DNA of 48,376 bases from the NCBI RefSeq assembly GCF_001592875.1, contig NZ_LSOF01000017.1, forward strand, positions 1 through 48,376. Reading direction: 5' to 3'. Shown here piece by piece: positions 1 to 7,685 of the stretch. How positions within the stretch are numbered: the stretch's first letter is position 1; every line of letters begins with the position of its first letter. Position numbers and translations under genes: made by a program. The DNA comes from Pseudomonas sp. BMS12. Lineage in GTDB: Bacteria > Pseudomonadota > Gammaproteobacteria > Pseudomonadales > Pseudomonadaceae. Below the pieces are notes generated by a model. That model was not told the DNA's origin. It worked only from the letters and a program-made list of their open reading frames with translations, and did not search any database.

Positions 1-317
1 ACCCCGGCCGCGCCCTGGCCCTGCTGCGCCAGCGCCTGGACAGCCTGGCCGCGCGCCTGCCCCGCGCCGTGCAGGGCCAGCTGCGCGAACGCCGGCAGAA
101 GCTCGAAGGCCTCGCGCAGAACCTGCATATCGTCAGCCCGCTGGCCACCCTCGGCCGTGGCTACAGCATTCTCCTCGACGAGCGCGGCCAGGCCGTGCGC
201 GCCGCCAGCCAGACCCAACCTGGCCAACGCCTCAAGGCGCGCCTGGGCGAGGGCGAACTGGAGGTGCGGGTCGAGGACAATCACCTCACGCCGGTGACCC
301 TGTCGCTGCTGGATTGA
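1..317 (+). CDS. xseA: Exodeoxyribonuclease VII large subunit, C-terminal part
   Basis: This is the 3' end of a gene that enters from outside the window; the reading frame is open from base 3 and ends in TGA at 315-317. The visible ~104 residues carry the typical XseA tail: an arginine-rich helical stretch (LRERRQKLEGLAQNL), then SPLATLGRGYSIL, then a short beta-rich end. In the family this tail follows the nuclease core and contacts the small XseB subunits, and the enzyme degrades single-stranded DNA to oligonucleotides. The next gene starts 48 bp downstream on the same strand. Confidence is high for the family; the catalytic core is not visible here. Confidence 0.93.
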   Translation, partial: PGRALALLRQRLDSLAARLPRAVQGQLRERRQKLEGLAQNLHIVSPLATLGRGYSILLDERGQAVRAASQTQPGQRLKARLGEGELEVRVEDNHLTPVTLSLLD

Positions 318-365
318 ACCGCCGGCTAAGCACCCCGAACCATCCTACGAACGGAACGCCAACTG

Positions 366-1184
366 ATGCGCCTGATCGTCGCCCTGCTGCTCTGCCTCGC
401 CCTGCCCGTCCATGCCGAAGGCTTCCTCACCCGCCTGCTGAACAAACCGGTGCCCGGCGGCGTTGCGGTGGTCGACCTGGGTGACGGCCCGAGCGCACCG
501 CAGGTGCGCTACCAGGGCAAGCCGGTGCTGGTGATCAGGGAAGACGGGCAACGCTGGATCGCCATCGCCGGTATCCCGCTGACGGTAAAACCCGGCACAC
601 AGCAGTTGCAGGCGGACGGGCGCACACTGAGCTTCACGGTTGGTGCCAAGCGCTATCGCGAGCAACGCATCACCCTGAAGAACAAGGAACAGGTCAACCC
701 GAACCCGGCCAACCTCAAGCGCATCGAGCGCGAACTGGCCGAGCAGAACGCCGCCTACCGCCAGTTCAGCCCTCGCCAGCCGAGCAACCTGCTGCTGGAC
801 AAGCCGGTCAACGGCCCACTGTCCTCCCCCTTCGGCCTGCGTCGTTTCTTCAACGGCGAGGAGCGCAACCCGCACTCCGGGCTGGACTTCGCCGCCGCGG
901 CCGGCACCCCGATCAAGACCCCAGCCGCCGGCAAGGTGATCCTGGTCGGCGACTATTTCTTCAACGGCCGCACCGTGTTCGTCGACCATGGCCAGGGTCT
1001 GATCAGCATGTTCTGCCACCTGTCGCAGGTCGGCGTGCAGGTCGGCGACGAGCTGGCCCGCGGCGCGGTACTGGGCAAGGTCGGCAGCACCGGACGCGCC
1101 ACCGGCCCGCACCTGCACTGGAACATCAGCCTCAACGATGCCCGGGTTGACCCAGCCATCTTTATTGGCGCGTTCAAGCCCTGA
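366..1184 (+). CDS. M23 family metallopeptidase, exported
   Basis: A 272-residue protein with a short signal peptide (hydrophobic residues 3-14, likely cut after HAEG). An N-terminal beta-rich domain precedes a LytM/peptidase M23 domain at about residues 145-265. The zinc ligands are visible: H170 and D174 in HSGLD, and the HLHW motif with H249 and H251. The family cuts peptide cross-links of peptidoglycan in the periplasm or activates amidases, so a role in cell-wall remodelling is expected. The N-terminal part resembles the stand-alone M23 protein found beside xseA in other pseudomonads. It may be co-transcribed with xseA (48-bp gap). The exact substrate cannot be read from the sequence. 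Confidence 0.9.
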   Translation: MRLIVALLLCLALPVHAEGFLTRLLNKPVPGGVAVVDLGDGPSAPQVRYQGKPVLVIREDGQRWIAIAGIPLTVKPGTQQLQADGRTLSFTVGAKRYREQRITLKNKEQVNPNPANLKRIERELAEQNAAYRQFSPRQPSNLLLDKPVNGPLSSPFGLRRFFNGEERNPHSGLDFAAAAGTPIKTPAAGKVILVGDYFFNGRTVFVDHGQGLISMFCHLSQVGVQVGDELARGAVLGKVGSTGRATGPHLHWNISLNDARVDPAIFIGAFKP

Positions 1185-1277
1185 GTCGCAATCCGGGCTT
1201 ACAGATGCGGCTTGGGCTCGCGGACAGGCTTTGCTAAGGTCCTGCCGCTTGAGCCATTGCACTACGAGAACTCCGGC

Positions 1278-2537
1278 ATGCCCGCGCAACTGCAAAACGC
1301 CCTGGACTGGCTGAGCCGTCACCCCGAACTGCACACCATCTTCGCCCTCGGCGCCCTGCTATTCGTTGCCTGGGCCGCCAACTGGCTGGTCAAGCGCATC
1401 CTCGTACGCGGGCTGAATCGCGCGATGGGCGCTACCCACCTGGGCCGCACCACCAATATCCGCGACAGCGGCATGATCAAGCGCCTGTCCAACGTGGTAC
1501 CGGCACTGATCCTGATCAGCGGCGTGCACCTGCTGCCCAACCTGCCAGAAGCGGTGACCAGCGTGGTGGTCAATGTCGCCTCCGCCTTTATCGTGCTGAC
1601 CGTGGCCCTGGCCATCAGCGCCCTGCTGGATATCATCAACACCCTTTACCAGCTGCGCCGCGACGCCCACCTCCGACCGATCAAGGGCTACCTGCAGGTG
1701 GTGAAGATCGCCGTCTTCGCCATCGCCACCATCCTCATCATTGCCAGCCTGATCGACCGCTCGCCGCTGATTCTGCTGTCCGGCCTCGGCGCCATGGCCG
1801 CCGTCCTGCTGCTGATATTTCAGGACACCCTGCTGTCGCTGGTGGCCAGCGTGCAGATCAGTTCCAACGACATCATCCGTGTCGGCGATTGGGTGGAGAT
1901 GCCGCAACTGAATGCCGACGGCGACGTGATCGACATCGCCCTGCACACGGTCAAGGTGCAGAACTGGGACAAAACCATCAGCACCATCCCGACCAAACGC
2001 TTCATCACCGACGCGTTCAAGAACTGGCGCGGCATGGAGGAAAGCGGCGGTCGACGGATCAAGCGCTGCCTGCACCTGGACCAGAACAGCGTGCACTTCC
2101 TCAGCGCCGAGCAGCAGGATGAACTGCGCGGCGTTGAACTGCTGACCGACTACCTGAACGACAAGCAGGCCGAACTGCTGGCCAGCAACGCCGAACGCAA
2201 CGACCCACGCAACACCCGCCGCCTGACCAACCTCGGTACCTTTCGTGCCTATGTCGAGCGCTACCTGCGCCAGCATCCTGGCATCCACCAGCAGATGACG
2301 CTGATGACGCGCCAGCTGCAACCGGGTGCCGACGGCCTGCCGCTGGAGATCTACTGCTTCACCAACACCACCACCTGGCTGGCCTACGAGGGCATCCAGG
2401 CCGATATCTTCGACCACCTGCTGGCGATCCTGCCGGCCTTCGGCCTGCGCGTATTCCAGAACCCAAGCGGTGTGGACTTCCGTGCTCTTGCGGACGTAGC
2501 ACCTACCGCTCGTCGACCTGAGCCGGAGCACGTTTAA
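1278..2537 (+). CDS. Mechanosensitive ion channel of the MscS family (YbdG-like)
   Basis: A 419-residue inner-membrane protein. Several hydrophobic segments lie in the first ~190 residues, followed by the MscS beta domain (VGDWVEMPQLNADGDVIDI and VQNWDKTISTIPTKRF) and a cytoplasmic alpha-beta domain. Its length and the C-terminal NTTTWLAYEGIQADIFDHLL region fit the YbdG-type branch, which takes part in adaptation to osmotic shock. The frame extends upstream to 1212, but the ATG at 1278 has a purine-rich GAGAA before it and starts directly at the amphipathic N-terminus seen in the family, so I chose it. The stop codon lies inside the sigma-28-type promoter of the following flagellin gene. Confidence 0.9.
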   Translation: MPAQLQNALDWLSRHPELHTIFALGALLFVAWAANWLVKRILVRGLNRAMGATHLGRTTNIRDSGMIKRLSNVVPALILISGVHLLPNLPEAVTSVVVNVASAFIVLTVALAISALLDIINTLYQLRRDAHLRPIKGYLQVVKIAVFAIATILIIASLIDRSPLILLSGLGAMAAVLLLIFQDTLLSLVASVQISSNDIIRVGDWVEMPQLNADGDVIDIALHTVKVQNWDKTISTIPTKRFITDAFKNWRGMEESGGRRIKRCLHLDQNSVHFLSAEQQDELRGVELLTDYLNDKQAELLASNAERNDPRNTRRLTNLGTFRAYVERYLRQHPGIHQQMTLMTRQLQPGADGLPLEIYCFTNTTTWLAYEGIQADIFDHLLAILPAFGLRVFQNPSGVDFRALADVAPTARRPEPEHV

Positions 2538-2560
2538 GTCCCGTAACGCCCTGCCGATCT
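2534..2560 (+). promoter_or_regulatory. Sigma-28 (FliA) type flagellar promoter
   Basis: TTAAGTCC (2534-2541), an exact 11-bp spacer, then GCCGATCT (2553-2560). The consensus for flagellar sigma factor is TAAAGTTT-N11-GCCGATAA; 5 of 8 and 6 of 8 bases match and the spacing is perfect. The -35 half overlaps the TAA stop of the channel gene. Transcription would start near 2567, about 40 bases ahead of the flagellin start codon at 2608, so the in-frame ATG at 2566 is unlikely to be used. Confidence 0.8.
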
Positions 2561-2607
2561 ATCCAGTGAAGCCGGACAGCCGTCCGGTGGATATGGGTGA
2601 GCGGTTG

Positions 2608-4290
2608 ATGCTGACGGTCAACACCAACATCGCCTCGTCGTTCACGCGTCGCCAACTGGAAAGCAACGGTACCGGCCTCAATACTTCGCTGCAGCGCCTG
2701 TCTACCGGACAGCGCATCAACAGCGCAAAGGACGATGCAGCCGGGCTGCAGATTTCCAATCGCCTGACCTCGCAGGTACGCGGGCTGGGTGTGGCGGTGC
2801 GTAACGCCAACGATGGCATTTCGCTGCTGCAGGTGGCTGAGGGCGCGCTACAAAGCGTGACCGACGCCCTGCAGCGCATCCGCTCGCTCGGACTTCAGGC
2901 CATGAACGGCTCCAATGGCGTCAGCGAGCGCCAGGCGCTCGACCAGGAAGCCCAGCAGCTGCTGCAGGAAATCAACCGGGTCAACGAAACCACCACCTTC
3001 GCCGGGCGCAAGGTATTCGATCAGGGCAGCTTCTCGGTATTGGGCGATCTGGACCAACGCGCGGTCCTCAACTCGCTCAAGGGTTTCTGGATCAGTGAGG
3101 GCGAGCAGCGCGTATTCGATGCCTTTGGCCTGCGCGCCGATGGCGCAAAGATGGAAATCACCTTCAGCAACGACAGCAGTAGCCAGGCGCTGGCCTCGGT
3201 GTCCTACTCCGGTGCTGACGGTGGTGGGCGCGTGCTGAACCAGACACTCAACGTCAACCTGGCCTATTTCGATGCCAGCACGCTGCCGGACGGCGGCAGC
3301 TACCCGCAATACACCGACCGAGTCATCGCCCATGAGATGGCCCACGCAGTCATGGGTCGCACCATGAACTTTGCCGCGGGACTGCCTAGCTGGTTCATAG
3401 AAGGGGCAGCAGAGGCCGTACAAGGTGCCGATGAGCGCCTGTTCAACGACACCGCTGGCGGCACCAACACCGCCGCGATAGTGACAGCCTTCAACGCCGA
3501 CGACGTGAGTGGTTCGGCCGGTTACTCAGGTGGCTATGCGGCGGTGCGCTATATGCACGACAGCATCAAGGCGGCCGGCGGCAAGGGCATCAAGGACATC
3601 ATGGGCTACCTGAACGCCAATACCGGCGCGACCCTCGATCAGGCACTGACCAATGCCAGCCATGGCGCCTTCGCCAGCCTGGCCGACTTCGGGACTCAGT
3701 TCAACGCCGATGCCGCCACCTATGTGGCCAGCCTCGACCTGACCAACGCCGACACCGGCGCTATTGGCGGCCTGGACGCCGACGGCGGCCCTGAGCTGAC
3801 TGCAGAAGACGTGCTACTCAACCAAGGGACTGGCGTGCCTGGCTCGCAAGGATTCACACTGGTCGAGCCAACCCTGTTCAACGCCAATGGTGTTGGCGGC
3901 AACGCCCAGACAGAGTTTCAGGTCGGCGCCAATGCCTATGAAACCATCCAGATCGGCATCAGCTCGTTCAATGCCGACACACTGGCCCTCAGCCGTCTTG
4001 ACCTGATTGACACCCCCGGCCTGGCGGTGATGGATATCGACGACGCACTGGCCTATATCGACCGCCAGCGGGCCTACATGGGAGCCGTGCAGAATCGGCT
4101 TGAGTCGACGATCGAGAACCTGCAAAGCATCGCCGAAAATGCCTCGGCCAGCCGCTCGCGCATCCTCGACACCGACTTCGCCGCGGAAACCTCCAATTTG
4201 GTCTCCAAGCAGATCATCCAACAGGCGGCGCAAAGCGTGCTGGCGCAAGCCAACCAGCGTCCTCAGGCCGTGCTCAGCCTGCTGTCCTAG
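2608..4290 (+). CDS. Flagellinolysin: flagellin with an inserted zinc metallopeptidase domain
   Basis: A 560-residue protein. Residues 1-~150 are a complete flagellin D0/D1 N-terminus (MLTVNTNIASSFTRRQL, LSTGQRINSAKDDAAG), and residues ~460-560 are the matching C-terminus (RQRAYMGAVQNRLEST, RILDTDFAAET, ending QRPQAVLSLLS). The variable region between them holds a gluzincin-type protease signature: HEMAH with H242, E243 and H246, and WFIEGAAE with E265 as probable third zinc ligand. This is the layout of the published flagellinolysin family, whose members polymerise into flagella with proteolytic activity. The ATG at 2608 follows GGTGAG and begins at the canonical flagellin N-terminus; in-frame ATGs at 2566 and 2593 are less likely. 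No other flagellar gene is nearby. Family is clear; substrate and assembly are unknown. Confidence 0.92.
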   Translation: MLTVNTNIASSFTRRQLESNGTGLNTSLQRLSTGQRINSAKDDAAGLQISNRLTSQVRGLGVAVRNANDGISLLQVAEGALQSVTDALQRIRSLGLQAMNGSNGVSERQALDQEAQQLLQEINRVNETTTFAGRKVFDQGSFSVLGDLDQRAVLNSLKGFWISEGEQRVFDAFGLRADGAKMEITFSNDSSSQALASVSYSGADGGGRVLNQTLNVNLAYFDASTLPDGGSYPQYTDRVIAHEMAHAVMGRTMNFAAGLPSWFIEGAAEAVQGADERLFNDTAGGTNTAAIVTAFNADDVSGSAGYSGGYAAVRYMHDSIKAAGGKGIKDIMGYLNANTGATLDQALTNASHGAFASLADFGTQFNADAATYVASLDLTNADTGAIGGLDADGGPELTAEDVLLNQGTGVPGSQGFTLVEPTLFNANGVGGNAQTEFQVGANAYETIQIGISSFNADTLALSRLDLIDTPGLAVMDIDDALAYIDRQRAYMGAVQNRLESTIENLQSIAENASASRSRILDTDFAAETSNLVSKQIIQQAAQSVLAQANQRPQAVLSLLS

Positions 4291-4423
4291 AGTTCACGCA
4301 ATTCAACACAACGCCCCAGCCATACAGCGCAATAATTCACCAACAAAGAGCCATACCCGCAATACTTTGGCGTTTTGCGCGCAAGCATTGCCATATTTAC
4401 CCTCCAGCAGTAGGGTTATCAGC

Positions 4424-4501
4424 ATGAAAACAGCTCACACCCTCATTCTGCTGCGGCAACACACCTGCCTGCGCCTGGTCAGTCCGCGACTACGCGGCTG
4501 A
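4424..4501 (+). CDS. Putative leuA leader peptide, 25 residues
   Basis: A short frame of 25 codons ends 65 bp before leuA. It contains six leucines plus isoleucine and valine (LILL, CLRLV, RLRG), as expected of a leader that senses leucyl-tRNA supply. A TAGGG stretch 8 bases before the ATG could serve as ribosome binding site. The last six codons fall on an RNA hairpin. Leader-peptide control of leuA is well known in Gammaproteobacteria, but I see no classical U-tract terminator between this frame and leuA, so the mechanism may differ. Assignment rests on position, composition and the overlapping hairpin. Confidence 0.6.
   Translation: MKTAHTLILLRQHTCLRLVSPRLRG
4481..4499 (+). promoter_or_regulatory. 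Hairpin at the end of the leader peptide frame
   Basis: AG, one bulged T, CCGCG, loop ACTA, CGCGG, CT: a 7-bp stem with a single bulge that ends at the leader's stop codon. A ribosome stalled on the leucine codons upstream would leave this hairpin formed, and one reaching the stop would melt it. It has no U-tract, so it is not an intrinsic terminator by itself. Confidence 0.45.
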
Positions 4502-4566
4502 ACCTTCCTCTCGCCTCAACTCTTTCGTGTTGCCCCGGCCTGCCGCCGAATTCAAGGATTTGTCCG

Positions 4567-6243
4567 ATGACCATGCTCAAAGACCCGTCGAAGAAATACC
4601 GCCCCTTCACCCAGGTGCAATTGCCCGATCGCACCTGGCCGGACCAGATCATCGACAAGGCGCCGATCTGGCTGTCCACCGACCTGCGCGACGGCAACCA
4701 GTCGCTGATCGAGCCGATGGATGCCGAGAAGAAGATGCGCTTCTTCAAGTGCCTGCTCGCCGTGGGCCTGAAGGAAATCGAAGTGGGCTTCCCGTCCGCC
4801 TCGCAGACCGACTTCGACTTCGTCCGCGAGCTGATCGAGGGCGGCCACATCCCTGACGACGTCACCATCCAGGTGCTGACCCAGGCCCGTGACGACCTCA
4901 TCGAGCGCACCTTCGAGTCGCTCAAGGGTGCCAAGCGCGCCATCGTTCACTACTACAACGCCTGCGCGCCGAGCTTCCGCAAGATCGTCTTCAACCAGGA
5001 CAAGGCCGGCGTCAAAGCCATTGCCGTGGCCGCCGGGCAGACCATCAAGCGCCTGGCTGCCGCACAGCCGGAAACCCAGTGGGGCTTCGAATATTCGCCG
5101 GAAGTCTTCAGTTCCACCGAGATCGATTTCGCCGTCGAGGTGTGCAACGCGGTGATCGGCGTGTTCCAGCCGACCCCGACCAGCAAGCTGATCCTCAACC
5201 TGCCGGCCACCATCGAGTGCGCCACGCCGAACAACTACGCCGACCAGATCGAGTGGTTCGGTCGCCATGTCGATCGTCGTGACAGCGTGCTGATCAGTGT
5301 GCACACCCACAACGACCGCGGCACCGGCGTCGCCGCTTCGGAACTGGCCGTGATGGCCGGCGCCGACCGCGTCGAAGGCTGCCTGTTCGGCAATGGCGAG
5401 CGCACTGGCAACGTCTGCCTGGTGACCCTGGCGCTCAACCTCTACACCCAGGGCGTCGACCCCGAGCTGGACTTCTCCGACATCGACGCCGTGCGCAAGG
5501 TAGTCGAGGACTGCAACCAGATTCCGGTGCACCCGCGTCACCCCTACGCCGGCGACCTGGTCCACACCGCCTTCTCCGGTTCGCACCAGGACGCCATCCG
5601 CAAGGGCTTCGCCCAGCAGAAGGACGACGCCGTGTGGGAAGTGCCGTACCTGCCGATCGACCCGGCCGACATCGGTCGCGACTACGAAGCCGTCATTCGT
5701 GTGAACAGCCAGTCCGGCAAGGGCGGCATCACCTTCCTGCTGGAGCAGGAATACGGCATCAACCTGCCGCGCCGCATGCAGATCGAGTTCAGCCAGGTGG
5801 TGCAGCGCGAGACCGATCGCCTCGGCCTGGAGATGACCGCCCAGCAGATCTACAGCCTGTTGCAGAGCGAGTACCTCGAAGCCAACAGCCCCTATGTGCT
5901 GAAGAGCCATCGCCTGCAGGAAGAGAACGGCATCTGCACCGTGGACGTCGAAGTGGCCTACGACGGCGAGACCCGCCGCAAGCACGGCACCGGCAAGGGT
6001 CCGCTGGAGGCGCTGGTCGCCGCCCTGCCGCAGAGCATCGAGATCATGGATTACCACGAGCACGCCATCAGCGCCGGCACCAATGCCCAGGCTGCGGCCT
6101 ACATCGAGGTACGCCTGAACGGTGGTCGCCCGCTGCACGGCATCGGCATCGACGAGAACCTGACTACCGCGACCTTCCGCGCCCTGTTCAGCGCACTGAA
6201 CCGTGCCCTGGAACAAGCTGACGAGAAGACTGCGGCGGCCTGA
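4567..6243 (+). CDS. leuA: 2-isopropylmalate synthase
   Basis: A 558-residue enzyme that condenses acetyl-CoA with 2-ketoisovalerate, the first committed step of leucine synthesis. The DRE-TIM catalytic barrel shows DLRDGNQ (about residue 37) and the metal-binding HTHND motif with H246 and H248. The C-terminal ~130 residues form the regulatory domain to which leucine binds for feedback inhibition. The length and the N-terminal extension (KYRPFTQVQLPDRTWP) fit the long form found in pseudomonads. The ATG has AAGGA nine bases upstream. The gene is preceded by a candidate leader peptide and followed by a strong terminator, so it is probably a single-gene transcript. Confidence 0.98.
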   Translation: MTMLKDPSKKYRPFTQVQLPDRTWPDQIIDKAPIWLSTDLRDGNQSLIEPMDAEKKMRFFKCLLAVGLKEIEVGFPSASQTDFDFVRELIEGGHIPDDVTIQVLTQARDDLIERTFESLKGAKRAIVHYYNACAPSFRKIVFNQDKAGVKAIAVAAGQTIKRLAAAQPETQWGFEYSPEVFSSTEIDFAVEVCNAVIGVFQPTPTSKLILNLPATIECATPNNYADQIEWFGRHVDRRDSVLISVHTHNDRGTGVAASELAVMAGADRVEGCLFGNGERTGNVCLVTLALNLYTQGVDPELDFSDIDAVRKVVEDCNQIPVHPRHPYAGDLVHTAFSGSHQDAIRKGFAQQKDDAVWEVPYLPIDPADIGRDYEAVIRVNSQSGKGGITFLLEQEYGINLPRRMQIEFSQVVQRETDRLGLEMTAQQIYSLLQSEYLEANSPYVLKSHRLQEENGICTVDVEVAYDGETRRKHGTGKGPLEALVAALPQSIEIMDYHEHAISAGTNAQAAAYIEVRLNGGRPLHGIGIDENLTTATFRALFSALNRALEQADEKTAAA

Positions 6244-6258
6244 TCGCCAGGCACTGAC

Positions 6259-6284
6259 AAAAGGGGGCTTCGGCCCCCTTTTTT
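6259..6284 (+). terminator. Intrinsic terminator of leuA
   Basis: Perfect stem GGGGGC (6263-6268), tetraloop TTCG, GCCCCC (6273-6278), then six T; four A upstream can extend the stem. It lies 15 bp after the leuA stop codon. Confidence 0.95.
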
Positions 6285-6354
6285 ATGGCGCGCCATCGCT
6301 GGCAACGGCTGGGCGGCACCGTAGCCACTCCCACAAAAAATCCAGGCACGCCCC

Positions 6355-6376
6355 GTGGGAGCGGCTTCAGCCGCGA
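6355..6376. repeat. REP-type palindrome in the leuA-alcohol dehydrogenase gap
   Basis: GTGGGAGCGGCTTCAGCCGC matches the Pseudomonas REP style, with the perfect core GCGGC-TTCA-GCCGC. An inverted remnant (ACTCCCAC) lies ~25 bp upstream and a partial copy (GGCTTCAGCC, 6421-6430) downstream. The rest of the 326-bp gap (6244-6569) holds the leuA terminator; I see no other gene in it. Confidence 0.7.
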
Positions 6377-6569
6377 TGAAGGAAACGCAGATGCCCCGCC
6401 GGCGTGTCTTCGTAGCAAACGGCTTCAGCCACCCTTGAGGACGGTCTGCTGCAGGCGGTCACCTGCAAGTTCGCACTTCTGGGCACAGACTCGGCAGGAT
6501 CGTGCAAGCCGCCTGTAACCCGCCTGCCTTAGCCTCTCCTGCATCGTTTGCACCGCTCAGGAGAGCCGC

Positions 6570-7619
6570 ATGACCACCACCCTCGCCTTCGCCGCACAGA
6601 ATCCAGAAACCCCACTGGCCCCCATGAAAATCCAGCGCCGCGCCGTCGGCCCGGACGATGTGGCCATCGACATTCTCTACTGCGGCGTCTGCCACTCCGA
6701 CTTGCACACCGCGCGCAACGAGTGGAACAACACCCTGTATCCCTCGGTACCGGGCCACGAGATCGTCGGCCGGGTCAGCGCCGTCGGCAGCAGCGTCACC
6801 CAGTTCAAGGTCGGCGACGTCGCCGGCGTCGGCTGCATGGTCGACAGCTGCCGGCACTGCGCCTCCTGTGGCGAGAGCCTGGAGCAGTATTGTGAAAGCG
6901 GCTTCACCGGCACCTACAACGGCCCGGTGTTCGGCGGCGAGAACACCTTCGGCGGTTACTCCCAGCACATCGTGGTCGATCAGCGCTTCGTCCTGCAGAT
7001 CCGCCACAGTGCCGAGCAACTGGCCGCCGTCGCCCCGCTGCTGTGCGCCGGCATCACCACCTACTCGCCGCTGCGCCAGTGGAAGGTGGGGCCGGGCCAG
7101 AAGGTCGGCATTGTCGGCCTCGGTGGTCTCGGCCATATGGGGGTAAAGATCGCCGCCGCCATGGGCGCGCACGTGGTGCTGTTCACCACCTCGCCGAACA
7201 AGCGCGACGACGCCCTGCGCCTGGGCGCCAGTGAAGTGGTGGTATCGAAGAATGCCGATGAGATGGCAGCGCATGCCAGCAGCTTCGACTTCATCCTCAA
7301 CACCGTGGCCGCGCCGCACGACCTCAATCCCTTCCTCAACCTGCTCAAACGCGACGCCACCCTGTGCCTGGTCGGCGCACCGGACTCGCCGCACCCGCCG
7401 GCGGACGTGTTCGGCCTGATCTTCAAGCGCCGGCGCATCGCCGGCTCGCTGATCGGCGGCATCGCCGAAACCCAGGAAATGCTCGACTTCTGCGCCGAGC
7501 ACGGCATCGTCTCGGACATCGAGGTGATCCCCATGCAGGCGATCAATCAGGCCTACGAGCGCATGTTGAAAAGCGACGTGAAGTACCGCTTCGTGATCGA
7601 CATGGCCAGCCTGGCGTAA
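6570..7619 (+). CDS. Zinc-dependent NAD(P) alcohol dehydrogenase (cinnamyl-alcohol/YahK type)
   Basis: A 349-residue medium-chain dehydrogenase. Catalytic zinc ligands C41 (CGVCHSDLH) and H63-E64 (GHEIVG) are present, and a four-cysteine structural zinc loop (CRHCASCGESLEQYC) follows at about residues 94-108. The nucleotide-binding motif GLGGLGHMG lies near residue 180. This branch reduces aldehydes to alcohols, usually with NADPH and broad substrate range. The start is supported by AGGAGAG just before the ATG. It stands alone between the leuA terminator and a palindromic repeat. The family is certain; the physiological aldehyde is not known. Confidence 0.93.
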   Translation: MTTTLAFAAQNPETPLAPMKIQRRAVGPDDVAIDILYCGVCHSDLHTARNEWNNTLYPSVPGHEIVGRVSAVGSSVTQFKVGDVAGVGCMVDSCRHCASCGESLEQYCESGFTGTYNGPVFGGENTFGGYSQHIVVDQRFVLQIRHSAEQLAAVAPLLCAGITTYSPLRQWKVGPGQKVGIVGLGGLGHMGVKIAAAMGAHVVLFTTSPNKRDDALRLGASEVVVSKNADEMAAHASSFDFILNTVAAPHDLNPFLNLLKRDATLCLVGAPDSPHPPADVFGLIFKRRRIAGSLIGGIAETQEMLDFCAEHGIVSDIEVIPMQAINQAYERMLKSDVKYRFVIDMASLA

Positions 7620-7641
7620 CGGCTGCAGTGCGTATAACGCC

Positions 7642-7674
7642 CTCACCCCGACCCTCTCCTGGGGGGAGAGGGGG
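7642..7674. repeat. Palindromic intergenic repeat, copy 1
   Basis: CTCACCCCGACCCTCTCC followed by TGGGGGGAGAGG: a GC-rich imperfect palindrome between two convergent genes. The same element recurs, partly inverted, at 23724-23760 and as a relative at 23788-23828. It may act as a two-way transcription stop for the dehydrogenase and amidase genes. Confidence 0.65.
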
Positions 7675-7685
7675 ATGCGAGCCCA

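Noticed and set aside
4502..4566. A classical U-tract attenuator between the leader peptide and leuA
   Set aside because: I looked for a GC stem followed by T residues and found none; only the hairpin inside the leader frame is supported.
4552..6216. A 554-codon open frame antisense to leuA
   Set aside because: High GC keeps the opposite strand open; the translation has no recognisable domain and leuA is certain on the plus strand. The same holds for the long antisense frames over the MscS-like, photolyase, hemA and mksB genes.
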